From JAWPMT01 sp965242775 (GTDB taxonomy: Bacteria > Bacteroidota > Bacteroidia > Cytophagales > Cyclobacteriaceae): 64,000 nt of DNA. Of the stretch, positions 27,218 to 34,903 are shown in pieces. The DNA lies in NCBI GenBank assembly GCA_965242775.1, contig CBDETI010000024.1, forward strand, positions 248,001 to 312,000, read 5' to 3'. The position numbers and the translations under genes were made by a program. Every line of letters begins with the position of its first letter. Position 1 is the first letter of the stretch. The notes under the pieces were generated by a model. The model was given only the letters and a program-made list of their open reading frames with translations. It was not told where the DNA came from and did no database searches.

Positions 27218-28129
27218 TCAGCGCCGGGGATTGACCTGGAAATCGAAGACATCCGGACGGTGATAGTGTCCGGAGACATCTAGTGTCATGGATTCTTCCT
27301 TTATCCGTGACAGGTCCAGCGTGGCATAGATGATCGTCTCCTCATCAAAAACCGGTTCTACCAGATACTTACCATCCGGTCCAATGACGCAACTGCCCCC
27401 GTTTAGGACCCAGTCAGATGGTTTCAGGTGCGGAGGAAGGTTCAATTCTTCCGGAAAATCTTGTGCCAGTAGCGTTTGTCCCGCAGCAAGGACAAAGCAG
27501 CGACCTTCAAAAGCATATTGGCGCGAAGCGATTTGATGCATTTCGTGCACTTTCGGCCATACGGCAATGTGAATATCTTCGCCCGAATCATGAAGTGCCT
27601 GCCTGGTAAGTGGCATCCAGTGTTCCCAGCAAACGGCAGCAGTCACACGGGTGTTCTTCAGCAACGCAGATTGCAGACCATGACCGTCCCCAGGACCATA
27701 GAGCATTTTTTCGGTGTAAGTAGGAACGAGTTTTCGGTGATGGTTACTTATGTTTCCATCTTCTGAAATAGAAAACAAGCTGTTGAATATCGTGCCCTTT
27801 GCCCGGTTATCATCGCGCTCATTCGCTCCGAAAACCAATGCCACTTGATGTTCTTTTGCTAGTTGGCGCAACAACCCCATGTGGTCACCCTCGACTGTCA
27901 GGCAATTGTCCAACATCTTGGCAAAGACTTTCTTCATTGGCGGATAGTCCCATTGCGCTATTTCATGGCAGTGATCTAGCCAGGCAGGATAACCCGAAAA
28001 CCATGTCTCACCAAATACAATAAGATCAGCTCCATTTTTGGCGGCCTCCTCAATAGCTTTTCTTGCTTTTTCGACTGACCCGTCCAAATTCAGGTGATCA
28101 GGACTCTGTTGGATTATTGCAACTTTCAT
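27218..28129 (-). CDS. Nitrilase-type carbon-nitrogen hydrolase
   Basis: A 303-residue enzyme of the nitrilase superfamily that would hydrolyse a nitrile or amide bond in the cytoplasm. The Glu-Lys-Cys triad is visible: Glu in VFGETWFSGYP (about residue 42), Lys in HRKLVPTYTEK (about 131) and Cys in AAVCWEHWMP (about 165). The CWEH motif and the long N-terminal helix resemble branch 1 (true nitrilases) rather than amidases. Its start overlaps the stop of the LolA-like gene by one base (TAATG), so the two are translationally coupled. The natural substrate is unknown. Confidence 0.9.
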   Translation of the reverse strand: MKVAIIQQSPDHLNLDGSVEKARKAIEEAAKNGADLIVFGETWFSGYPAWLDHCHEIAQWDYPPMKKVFAKMLDNCLTVEGDHMGLLRQLAKEHQVALVFGANERDDNRAKGTIFNSLFSISEDGNISNHHRKLVPTYTEKMLYGPGDGHGLQSALLKNTRVTAAVCWEHWMPLTRQALHDSGEDIHIAVWPKVHEMHQIASRQYAFEGRCFVLAAGQTLLAQDFPEELNLPPHLKPSDWVLNGGSCVIGPDGKYLVEPVFDEETIIYATLDLSRIKEESMTLDVSGHYHRPDVFDFQVNPRR

Positions 28130-28821
28130 TATTCTGGCTTGTTAAAAACAGCATCTGAGATACCATCGCCGATGACCATGTCATCGAACACGTATTCCCT
28201 TTCCAATTCTCGGGTGGTCAAGACAATGACTGTAGGTACCACGGCGGGTCCAAATTTTCGGAATTGATCAAAGGTCTTGGTAAGTGGCTCTGTGAATCCT
28301 GCTATTTGGGTTCGAATATTCATCTTTCTTAGGTAGTAGTCGTGCTTATCAATGAAATAGTCCACCGCAATGTCTTCCCCTTTTCTTTCTCTGAGCCAAT
28401 AACTGGGTATACCGTTTTCTTTTACCTCTCCCAAATATTCCAATAAAGTCCCTCTCCCGATAGGTGAGCCAAACGACCACACATTTTTTAGCATATACTC
28501 TTCCTGGACTAACATTAGCTGTGGTTTCTTAATACCCGTCCACGGAGCTACCGTCCAAAATCCTTTACCATTGGTCACTTCAATATAGGGATCGGCACCG
28601 TCTTTTCCTCTGACAGCAATCTTGTCGTTCTTTTTTACCAGAAATTCCGCATAGAGTTTTTCATTACCACGAAACCAAACCCCTCGCATGGAGGCTGTTT
28701 TTATCTCGTCCCAAAAATCCTGATTATAGGCCTCATAGTGCTTTTCAATAATTCGCTCCACATTCTGACCATGAGACAAAAAAGCCAAGGTTATCAACGA
28801 AGCCAACAAAGGGAATCTCAT
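28129..28821 (-). CDS. LolA-like outer-membrane lipoprotein-sorting family protein
   Basis: From ATG 28821 this 230-residue protein has a signal peptide (MRFPLLASLITLAFLSHGQ) and so is periplasmic. The body is an incomplete beta-barrel pattern of paired strands (KTASMRGVWFRGNEKLYAEFLVKKNDKIAVRG; GKGFWTVAPWTG; PSYWLRERKGEDIAVDYFIDK), which matches LolA-like folds. Lipid or lipoprotein carrying is inferred from the fold only. It is coupled to the downstream nitrilase gene; a longer frame start at 28842 is less likely because it puts residues before the signal peptide. Confidence 0.7.
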   Translation of the reverse strand: MRFPLLASLITLAFLSHGQNVERIIEKHYEAYNQDFWDEIKTASMRGVWFRGNEKLYAEFLVKKNDKIAVRGKDGADPYIEVTNGKGFWTVAPWTGIKKPQLMLVQEEYMLKNVWSFGSPIGRGTLLEYLGEVKENGIPSYWLRERKGEDIAVDYFIDKHDYYLRKMNIRTQIAGFTEPLTKTFDQFRKFGPAVVPTVIVLTTRELEREYVFDDMVIGDGISDAVFNKPE

Positions 28822-28971
28822 ATTCAGTCCAATTTTGCTCAATAGTACTAAAGGATTACGGATTACAAATATTGTGCGGATATGGATTTAAATCACGGTT
28901 CCCTTGGGTGGAGGACAAAATGACCTTTTTTGTCGCCGAAATAGACTTAAATTGGAGAAAAGTCAGGCGTT

Positions 28972-29979
28972 TTGGAATTGAACCAGGTACTTCAAAGATT
29001 AAAAACCGCGGGAGCACTCTTTCTATTGATTCTTGTCGTTGGCAGTGTGGTATACTCTCTGATTGACAAAGAAGCTTCCCTACTGGATGCTTTCTATATG
29101 TCAGCCATTACTATCACCACCATAGGATTTCATGAGGTAATCGACCTAAGCGAGGCACCAGCGGGAAGAATATTTACTGTACTGATGGCTTTTTCCGGTA
29201 TCGGGATAATTACCTACTTCTTTTCAAACCTTGCCAGTTTGTTTATTGAAGGGGATATAAAGAGAAATTTTGAACGAAAAAAAATGGAAAAAAGAATTGC
29301 CGAACTCTCCGACCACTTTGTGATCTGCGGAAGCGGTCGCGTCGGCCGAAACATTGCGCTTGAATTGCTACAAACCGATCGAGGTTTCGTGATGGCCGAC
29401 CTTGACGGAGAGGTATTCGAAAAAGGTGAAAACCCGCTATCCACCTGTCTGCACTTAATAGGGGACTGTACGGAGGACGATTTCCTACTAAAACTGGGTG
29501 TCGACCGTGCGAAGGGCATTTTTGTTACTTCCGGGGAGGACAATGTCAATCTGGTGATTACGCTATCAGTAAGAACGCTTAATCCCTCCGCTAAAATTGT
29601 TGCCCTAAGTAAGGATATCAACCTTGTCGCTAAGTTAAAAAAAGCAGGTGCTGACAGGGTTGTAGCTCCGACCTATATTGGTGGCCTGCGTATGGCCGCG
29701 GAAATGGTACGACCAACCGTGACTTCTTTTCTCGATGAAATGTTACGCTCTGAACTCAATCACAGGATAGAGGAAGTGTCCATACCAGAATCAATGGACG
29801 GCAAGGAGCTAGGGGAATTAAATATTGATCAACTGGAGGAAACCATGGTACTGGCCTTAAAAGTTGGAAAGAGGTGGGTGTACAAACCAAGCAACAACCG
29901 CCTGCTAAAAACAGGGGATCTTTTGATTATTCTAACCAATCCAACAGAGAAACACGCCTTAGAGACGAGGTTAGACTAA
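28972..29979 (+). CDS. Potassium channel protein with TrkA (RCK) domains
   Basis: A 335-residue channel. Two transmembrane helices (GALFLLILVVGSVVYSL and IFTVLMAFSGIGIITYFFSNLAS) flank a pore loop with ITITTIGFHEV where the selectivity filter is expected. A TrkA-N domain follows (HFVICGSGRVGRNIALELL, residues about 115-135) and then a TrkA-C domain in the last 90 residues. This MthK-type layout gates by ligand binding to RCK rings. The filter reads TIGFHE rather than TVGYGD, so ion choice is uncertain. The start is TTG 28972. Its TAA interlocks with the stop of the convergent lipoprotein gene. Confidence 0.9.
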   Translation: MELNQVLQRLKTAGALFLLILVVGSVVYSLIDKEASLLDAFYMSAITITTIGFHEVIDLSEAPAGRIFTVLMAFSGIGIITYFFSNLASLFIEGDIKRNFERKKMEKRIAELSDHFVICGSGRVGRNIALELLQTDRGFVMADLDGEVFEKGENPLSTCLHLIGDCTEDDFLLKLGVDRAKGIFVTSGEDNVNLVITLSVRTLNPSAKIVALSKDINLVAKLKKAGADRVVAPTYIGGLRMAAEMVRPTVTSFLDEMLRSELNHRIEEVSIPESMDGKELGELNIDQLEETMVLALKVGKRWVYKPSNNRLLKTGDLLIILTNPTEKHALETRLD

Positions 29980-30746
29980 AGCGTCACTTCAAAGTCTTCA
30001 AAGATTCTATCCGGCACACTTACCAGCACTTTCACGTCCGTCAAATCTCTTTCGCCACGATCGTCAGAAAGCAAAATACCTTCCATAGGTTGATAATTGC
30101 CCCACGGTAGGGTAAATCTTGCAACCGTGTCGGTAGCATTCACGTACCAAGCCCACTGCTTCACCAACTGATCTTCCTGAGACACCCAGACGTCATAGGC
30201 ATTCTGTGGCGTGACCCCCACCTGGTCAAACGTAAGACGCACCACCTGGGCATTTTCACCTAGTTGGGTAGTGTCCTTTCCTTGGTAAGAAAGTGTAACA
30301 CCAGAGTCCTTCAATTTGAACGGCATCACCAGCCAGTACGAATCATTGATCCAAACACGTTTTCCTTGATCCAAATAGAATGCGACAGAATCCGGGTGAT
30401 CCAGCTCTTGCCCGTTTTTCCATACCTTACCTTCACCTGTTTTTTCATTGACCAGGATCTTCTTGTCCTCAGTGAGAAACTCGATGCGCACAGCTCCGGT
30501 CTCTTTATCCCAAAGGAGGGTTCTGCGTCCAAAAAAATTCCAATGTAGGTATCGGGTATCATCCCAGTTTTTTCTTCCTCCCATGGCTTGCATCACTTGA
30601 TCAGCTATTTCGATAGCTTGTTGATCTGATTGTGTACTGAAGCCCGGTGCTGCGGGGTTGGGATCCGAAGCTACTTGCTTAGCCTGTTCAGGAGGTGTTG
30701 AACATGCAACAATGAGCACACATAGGTATGGGAATAGGTTTTTCAT
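29976..30746 (-). CDS. Lipoprotein with LolA-like fold
   Basis: From ATG 30746 the protein has 256 residues with a lipobox (VLIVAC, cysteine 15), so it is membrane-anchored in the periplasm. The remaining sequence is beta-rich with strand pairs such as RYLHWNFFGRRTLLWDKETG and VWINDSYWLVMPFKLKDSGV, like the LolA/outer-membrane lipoprotein-sorting fold. No partner or substrate is evident. It overlaps the potassium channel gene end by 4 bp in convergent orientation and lies after a terminator that ends the M1 peptidase gene. Confidence 0.75.
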   Translation of the reverse strand: MKNLFPYLCVLIVACSTPPEQAKQVASDPNPAAPGFSTQSDQQAIEIADQVMQAMGGRKNWDDTRYLHWNFFGRRTLLWDKETGAVRIEFLTEDKKILVNEKTGEGKVWKNGQELDHPDSVAFYLDQGKRVWINDSYWLVMPFKLKDSGVTLSYQGKDTTQLGENAQVVRLTFDQVGVTPQNAYDVWVSQEDQLVKQWAWYVNATDTVARFTLPWGNYQPMEGILLSDDRGERDLTDVKVLVSVPDRIFEDFEVTL

Positions 30747-30798
30747 GTCAGTAGATTGAAAGGACAAATTAATTCAAATTGATAATTAGGTGGCGGCT

Positions 30799-30830
30799 AA
30801 AAAGAAAAAGGCAAGACACATGGCCTTGCC
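30799..30830 (-). terminator. Rho-independent terminator of the M1 peptidase gene
   Basis: On the minus strand GGCAAG (from 30830) pairs with CTTGCC (to 30810) around a nine-base loop, followed by a T-rich run at 30809-30799 (TTTTTCTTTTT). It lies 25 bp after the M1 peptidase stop and upstream of the lipoprotein gene. Confidence 0.75.
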
Positions 30831-30854
30831 CTTTCTCTGAAATTCTTTTCTCAA

Positions 30855-33068
30855 CTATTTTCCGCCTGACTTGAATTTGTCAACACGAGATGCCGATGCG
30901 GCACGAGGGAATACATTGTCCTCCGTATTTGTATCAGCAGTCATTTTATTCGGGTCCAATACGATATTGGTTACTTTTTTGTCCTTCACAAATACTTTCG
31001 AAACCTCTTTTTCATTGATCTTCCAGATCTCAGCGGGTATTTGCTCCAATTCTTTGGATCCATCTTCGAATGTCCATTCTACTAAAAGTGGTGTGACCAA
31101 TCCACCATTGTTTTTGAAGGTTACCTCATAGAAGTTTTTATCTGCCAGGTCCTGCTTTATACCCTCGTCATCCAATTTATTTCTGAATTCGCCCAAGGGT
31201 CGATCGGCTAAGCTTTCAAACACAAAGGTTTCGGCCTCATCACCAAAGCTCTTGTTTCCGTCACCATCGATGGCTGCATCAGAAACTTTAACGTTTCGTG
31301 TTTCCAGTCCATTTTCTTCATTTTGCATTCGATACCACTTGACATTGTCCACGCCTACGTCGACAAAATCGGTAGTGTAGAACCATCCTTTCCAGAACCA
31401 ATCCAGGTCAATGGCGGAAGCATCCTCCATTGTTCTGAAAAAGTCCGCCGGCGAAGGGTGTCTGAATGCCCATCTTTCGGAATAGGTCTTGAAGGCATGA
31501 TCAAATAACTCAGGCCCCATCACAACTTCGCGCAAAATGTTCAAGGCAGTTGCAGGCTTTGCGTAAGCATTGCTCCCAAACTGCCGGATTTGCTCCGAAT
31601 TGGTCATAATGGGTCTAGCTATACCTGTCGCCCCACTCATGTATGGAACAATCTTATCGGCAGGACCTCTTCGTGAAGGATAGTTTGGGTCCCAATCCTG
31701 CTCTGTGAGATATTGCACAAAAGTATTGAGCCCCTCGTCCATCCAAGTCCACTGTCGCTCGTCGGAGTTGATGATCATTGGAAAGAAGTTATGGCCAACT
31801 TCGTGAATGATCACACTGATCATTCCATGCTTTAATCTATCTGAATAAGATCCATCGTCGTTAGGACGACCATAATTGAAACAAATCATGGGATACTCCA
31901 TGCCTATCGATGCTGTATGAACGGAGATAGCTACGGGATATGGATACTCGATCGTGACTCTTGAGTAAGTCTCCAATGTTTGAGCCACTGCCAGTGTGGA
32001 GAATTCCTCCCAGAGAGGGTTTCCTTCTTTCGGATAGTAAGACATTGCCAGCGGAGCATTGTTCTCACTCAGCTGTACGGCCATAGCATCCCAAATAAAT
32101 TTCCTGGAAGCACAAAATGCGAAATCACGAACATTATCTGCCTTAAAAGACCATGTTTTACTGCCAGAAGCTTTGCTCTTTTCATTGTCCCGAGCCTCTT
32201 CTTCCGTTACAATGATGACTGGTTTGTCAAAAGTTTTTTGAGCTGTTTCAAATCTTTCGCGCTGCTGCTTGGTCAATACCGAATTAGCGTTTTGTAATGT
32301 GCCGCTGGCACCTACGATGAAGTCTGAAGGAACGGTTATGTCTACTTCGTAATCGCCAAAGGTCAGGGCGAATTCGCCTCTACCCAAGAATTGTTTGTTC
32401 TGCCACCCTTCGACATCATCATACACCGCCATTCTTGGAAAGAACTGCGCAATGGTATACAGGTAATTATCGTCTTCTGGAAAATACTCCATGCCTGAGC
32501 GTCCGCCATCATCCAACCTGTTGTTGATATTGTAGTTCCAGTCGATACTGAAAGAAACGCTTTCCCCTGACTTCAAAGGTTGTGGAAGGTCGATCCGCAT
32601 CATGGTTTTGTTGATTGTATATTTCAACCCTGCAGCTGCCCCTTCTCCTTTCACCTTACTTATTTTAAACCCGCCATCATAATCCGAGGCATAGTTTTTA
32701 AGCTGAAAGCTGTTAAGCGTATCCTGAATTTGGGAAGTTCGTACCAGTGGAGTATCCGAATCCCGGGCCCGCATATTTTGGTCCAACTGCAACCAGAGAT
32801 AAGCCAAATCATCAGGAGATTGGTTGAAATATGTGATCGTTTCGCTTCCCGTGAGACGCTGATTTTTGTCGTCTAGGGTGATCTTCATTTTATAGTCTGC
32901 CTTTTGCTGCCAGTACTCCTTACCCGGTGCTCCCGAGGCGGTACGATAGCTGTTAGGCGTAGGAAGCGTTGTTCCTAGCTGCTCAAATTTTTGATCCCAT
33001 TCCGTATCATGCTGCGCAAAGGCGAATAAGGTTCCCAGCATGAAAAGGGATACCATCAATTTTCTCAT
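30855..33068 (-). CDS. M1-family aminopeptidase-like metallopeptidase
   Basis: A 737-residue exported protein (signal peptide MRKLMVSLFMLGTLFAFAQ). The gluzincin zinc site is intact: HEVGH, then a glutamate 19 residues on in WMDEGLNTF. The GMEYP segment replaces the usual GAMEN exopeptidase loop, which is common in this periplasmic Bacteroidota subgroup. The N-terminal beta-sandwich and a C-terminal extension (residues about 560-737) frame the catalytic core. It probably degrades peptides in the periplasm or at the surface. It is downstream of the HupE-like gene by 35 bp on the same strand. Confidence 0.93.
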   Translation of the reverse strand: MRKLMVSLFMLGTLFAFAQHDTEWDQKFEQLGTTLPTPNSYRTASGAPGKEYWQQKADYKMKITLDDKNQRLTGSETITYFNQSPDDLAYLWLQLDQNMRARDSDTPLVRTSQIQDTLNSFQLKNYASDYDGGFKISKVKGEGAAAGLKYTINKTMMRIDLPQPLKSGESVSFSIDWNYNINNRLDDGGRSGMEYFPEDDNYLYTIAQFFPRMAVYDDVEGWQNKQFLGRGEFALTFGDYEVDITVPSDFIVGASGTLQNANSVLTKQQRERFETAQKTFDKPVIIVTEEEARDNEKSKASGSKTWSFKADNVRDFAFCASRKFIWDAMAVQLSENNAPLAMSYYPKEGNPLWEEFSTLAVAQTLETYSRVTIEYPYPVAISVHTASIGMEYPMICFNYGRPNDDGSYSDRLKHGMISVIIHEVGHNFFPMIINSDERQWTWMDEGLNTFVQYLTEQDWDPNYPSRRGPADKIVPYMSGATGIARPIMTNSEQIRQFGSNAYAKPATALNILREVVMGPELFDHAFKTYSERWAFRHPSPADFFRTMEDASAIDLDWFWKGWFYTTDFVDVGVDNVKWYRMQNEENGLETRNVKVSDAAIDGDGNKSFGDEAETFVFESLADRPLGEFRNKLDDEGIKQDLADKNFYEVTFKNNGGLVTPLLVEWTFEDGSKELEQIPAEIWKINEKEVSKVFVKDKKVTNIVLDPNKMTADTNTEDNVFPRAASASRVDKFKSGGK

Positions 33069-33103
33069 ATTAGGTTATTTTGATTTTTACTTTTTTAGTT
33101 TGA

Positions 33104-33685
33104 CTACCAATAAACAGCGTCAAGCATCAGGGTTATTGCTACTCCTCCCACTGCGGAAGAGATGATCATTTTCCAATCCCTTTGGGCCACACTGAAAATC
33201 GAGACGAAAATAAAGCTTAGTACCAGGAAGATTGCAACGATTATTATTTGTCCTACTTCCAGGCCTACATTAAAGGCAAATAATGGCATGACGATGGATT
33301 CCTCGTTACCCAGCAGACTCCTAAGAAAATTGGAGAAGCCCAAACCGTGAATTAACCCAAATACGCCTGCGTAGATCGCATTAATAGCCAACTTACTGCT
33401 GCCGGGTGGTCGTTTGACAAATAAGTTTGAAATCGCCGTGAAGACAATGGTTACCGGAATGAGAAATTCTACCAACGCACTATCGATAGTGACAATCTTC
33501 AATGTGGCCAAAGCCAAAGTAACGGAATGACCAAGGGTGAAAGCTGTCACCATACTAAGGACCGGCTTCCACTCACGTAATTGATACAACGAACTAAGGG
33601 CAATTACGAACAAGATATGATCGTATCCATTAACATCAAGAATGTGATCCAGGCCAAGGCCGTAGTACAATCCAAATTCAGACAT
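33104..33685 (-). CDS. HupE/UreJ-family membrane protein
   Basis: A protein of 193 residues from ATG 33685 with about six transmembrane helices. Family signatures are the N-terminal GLDHILDVNGYDHILFVIAL, with paired His-Asp motifs, TAFTLGHSVTLALA in the third helix and FGLIHGLGFSNF in the fifth. HupE and UreJ are secondary nickel/cobalt transporters, but Bacteroidota members have not been tied to hydrogenase or urease, and neither is seen here. The divergent neighbour is a DUF6702 protein, and the M1 peptidase follows, an arrangement repeated in many Bacteroidota. Confidence 0.88.
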   Translation of the reverse strand: MSEFGLYYGLGLDHILDVNGYDHILFVIALSSLYQLREWKPVLSMVTAFTLGHSVTLALATLKIVTIDSALVEFLIPVTIVFTAISNLFVKRPPGSSKLAINAIYAGVFGLIHGLGFSNFLRSLLGNEESIVMPLFAFNVGLEVGQIIIVAIFLVLSFIFVSIFSVAQRDWKMIISSAVGGVAITLMLDAVYW

Positions 33686-33742
33686 ATTTATGAAATGTGT
33701 TAATCTTGACAAATTTGCGGAGCTAATTAGACAAGAAGAAGA

Positions 33743-34237
33743 ATGATAAAGGTTTCTCTCGCGCTTTTTTTATGGATGGCTTGGTGGGGCCACGCGTTTC
33801 ACATCAGTGTCACTGAAATTCTCTATAAGCCGGAGGACAAAGTAGTGCAAGTTAGTGTGAGACTTTTCCTGGATGATCTGGAACTTGCTCTGCGGGCGGA
33901 AACGGGCAATCAAGCATTGGACATAGCCGACAAAAGCAATTACGACTACCTGAGTGAGGCCGTCGGCAAGTATGTGAAAAAAAGATTGAGGGTGAGCAGC
34001 AAAAAGCCGATACCCTTGACGTACCTCGGTTTTGAGTATGAGGAAGACGTGCTCTGGTGCTACCTGGAATCTGAGAAAGTGAAGAAATTCGAAGCTATTA
34101 AAGTAGAAAATGAATTACTTACCGAGGCGTTCTCAGATCAGGAAAACCTTGTTCACTTTAGGCGAGGAGGGAAAGTCAAAAGCGTTCGACTATCTCCTGA
34201 ACTAACCAATGCTACGATGGACCTTGGCCCCATTTAA
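33743..34237 (+). CDS. DUF6702 family secreted protein
   Basis: A 164-residue protein with a signal peptide (MIKVSLALFLWMAWWGHAFHIS). The motif HISVTEILYKPEDKVVQVSVRLFLDDLELALR, and a later YLGFEYEEDVLWCYLE, fit DUF6702, a family found beside HupE/UreJ-type genes. The fold seems to be a beta-sandwich; function unknown. It starts 57 bp from the divergent HupE-like gene and overlaps the end of the convergent RNA ligase-like gene by 26 bp. Metal or small-molecule binding linked to HupE is a guess from context. Confidence 0.82.
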   Translation: MIKVSLALFLWMAWWGHAFHISVTEILYKPEDKVVQVSVRLFLDDLELALRAETGNQALDIADKSNYDYLSEAVGKYVKKRLRVSSKKPIPLTYLGFEYEEDVLWCYLESEKVKKFEAIKVENELLTEAFSDQENLVHFRRGGKVKSVRLSPELTNATMDLGPI

Positions 34238-34766
34238 ACACTCGGTGAATATGCCATTCTTTACGCTCATGCTTCAGTAATGTGAGTCCCTCAGCTAAAA
34301 AGTTCGCCCGATATTCTAAGGTCGAAAAGTAGTCCCGGGCTGTATAAAATTGTGGTTTTCGCAAATCCCTAAAGGCAATGGTCATATGCGGATGAAAAGC
34401 TCGGTTCTTATAATCGGCATTCAAAAGCCCCAACTCCTTCTTTACTTGCACGGCTAATTGGTGCTGCAAGAGCTTGAGCTGCTCATTTTTGTCTACTTTG
34501 ACAAACAGCACCCGAGGTTCGAAATAATCAAAGCCATGAAGGCTGATCAGGATTTGTTCCTGTTCCAGCGCAAAATTGGAGAGACACGCATGCAACTGGT
34601 CTGTACGAGCGTCCTTCCATTTGAAAGGCATGTGTAAAGTAATATGTGCCGGTGACCTGAGGGCGTGATTGGAATTATAGCGATCCGCTACCAGAAGTTT
34701 TAATTCCCTGATCTCCTTCCGAATATCAGCAGGAGGCACCAGTGCCAAAAAGTACAGTGATTCCAC
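34212..34766 (-). CDS. 2'-5' RNA ligase family (2H phosphoesterase) protein
   Basis: A 184-residue 2H phosphoesterase. The two catalytic His-x-Thr/Ser-x motifs are visible: HITLHMPF (about residue 42) and HPHMTIAF (about 130), spaced as in ThpR-type 2'-5' RNA ligases. Such enzymes act on 2',3'-cyclic or 2'-5' phosphodiester bonds in RNA or nucleotides; the physiological substrate is unknown. The gene is convergent with the DUF6702 gene and divergent from the large metalloprotease gene. Confidence 0.9.
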   Translation of the reverse strand: MESLYFLALVPPADIRKEIRELKLLVADRYNSNHALRSPAHITLHMPFKWKDARTDQLHACLSNFALEQEQILISLHGFDYFEPRVLFVKVDKNEQLKLLQHQLAVQVKKELGLLNADYKNRAFHPHMTIAFRDLRKPQFYTARDYFSTLEYRANFLAEGLTLLKHERKEWHIHRVFKWGQGPS

Positions 34767-34903
34767 GGGAGTGTTTTTTGTATATTGAGCGAAATTCTAG
34801 GTAGTGATTATCTCACCAGTGTGGAATTGTTTTGAAAATGAACAAGCATTAAAAGGAATGGCGACTCATGTCGTCTTTCGATTAAATACAAATATCGTCC
34901 AAT

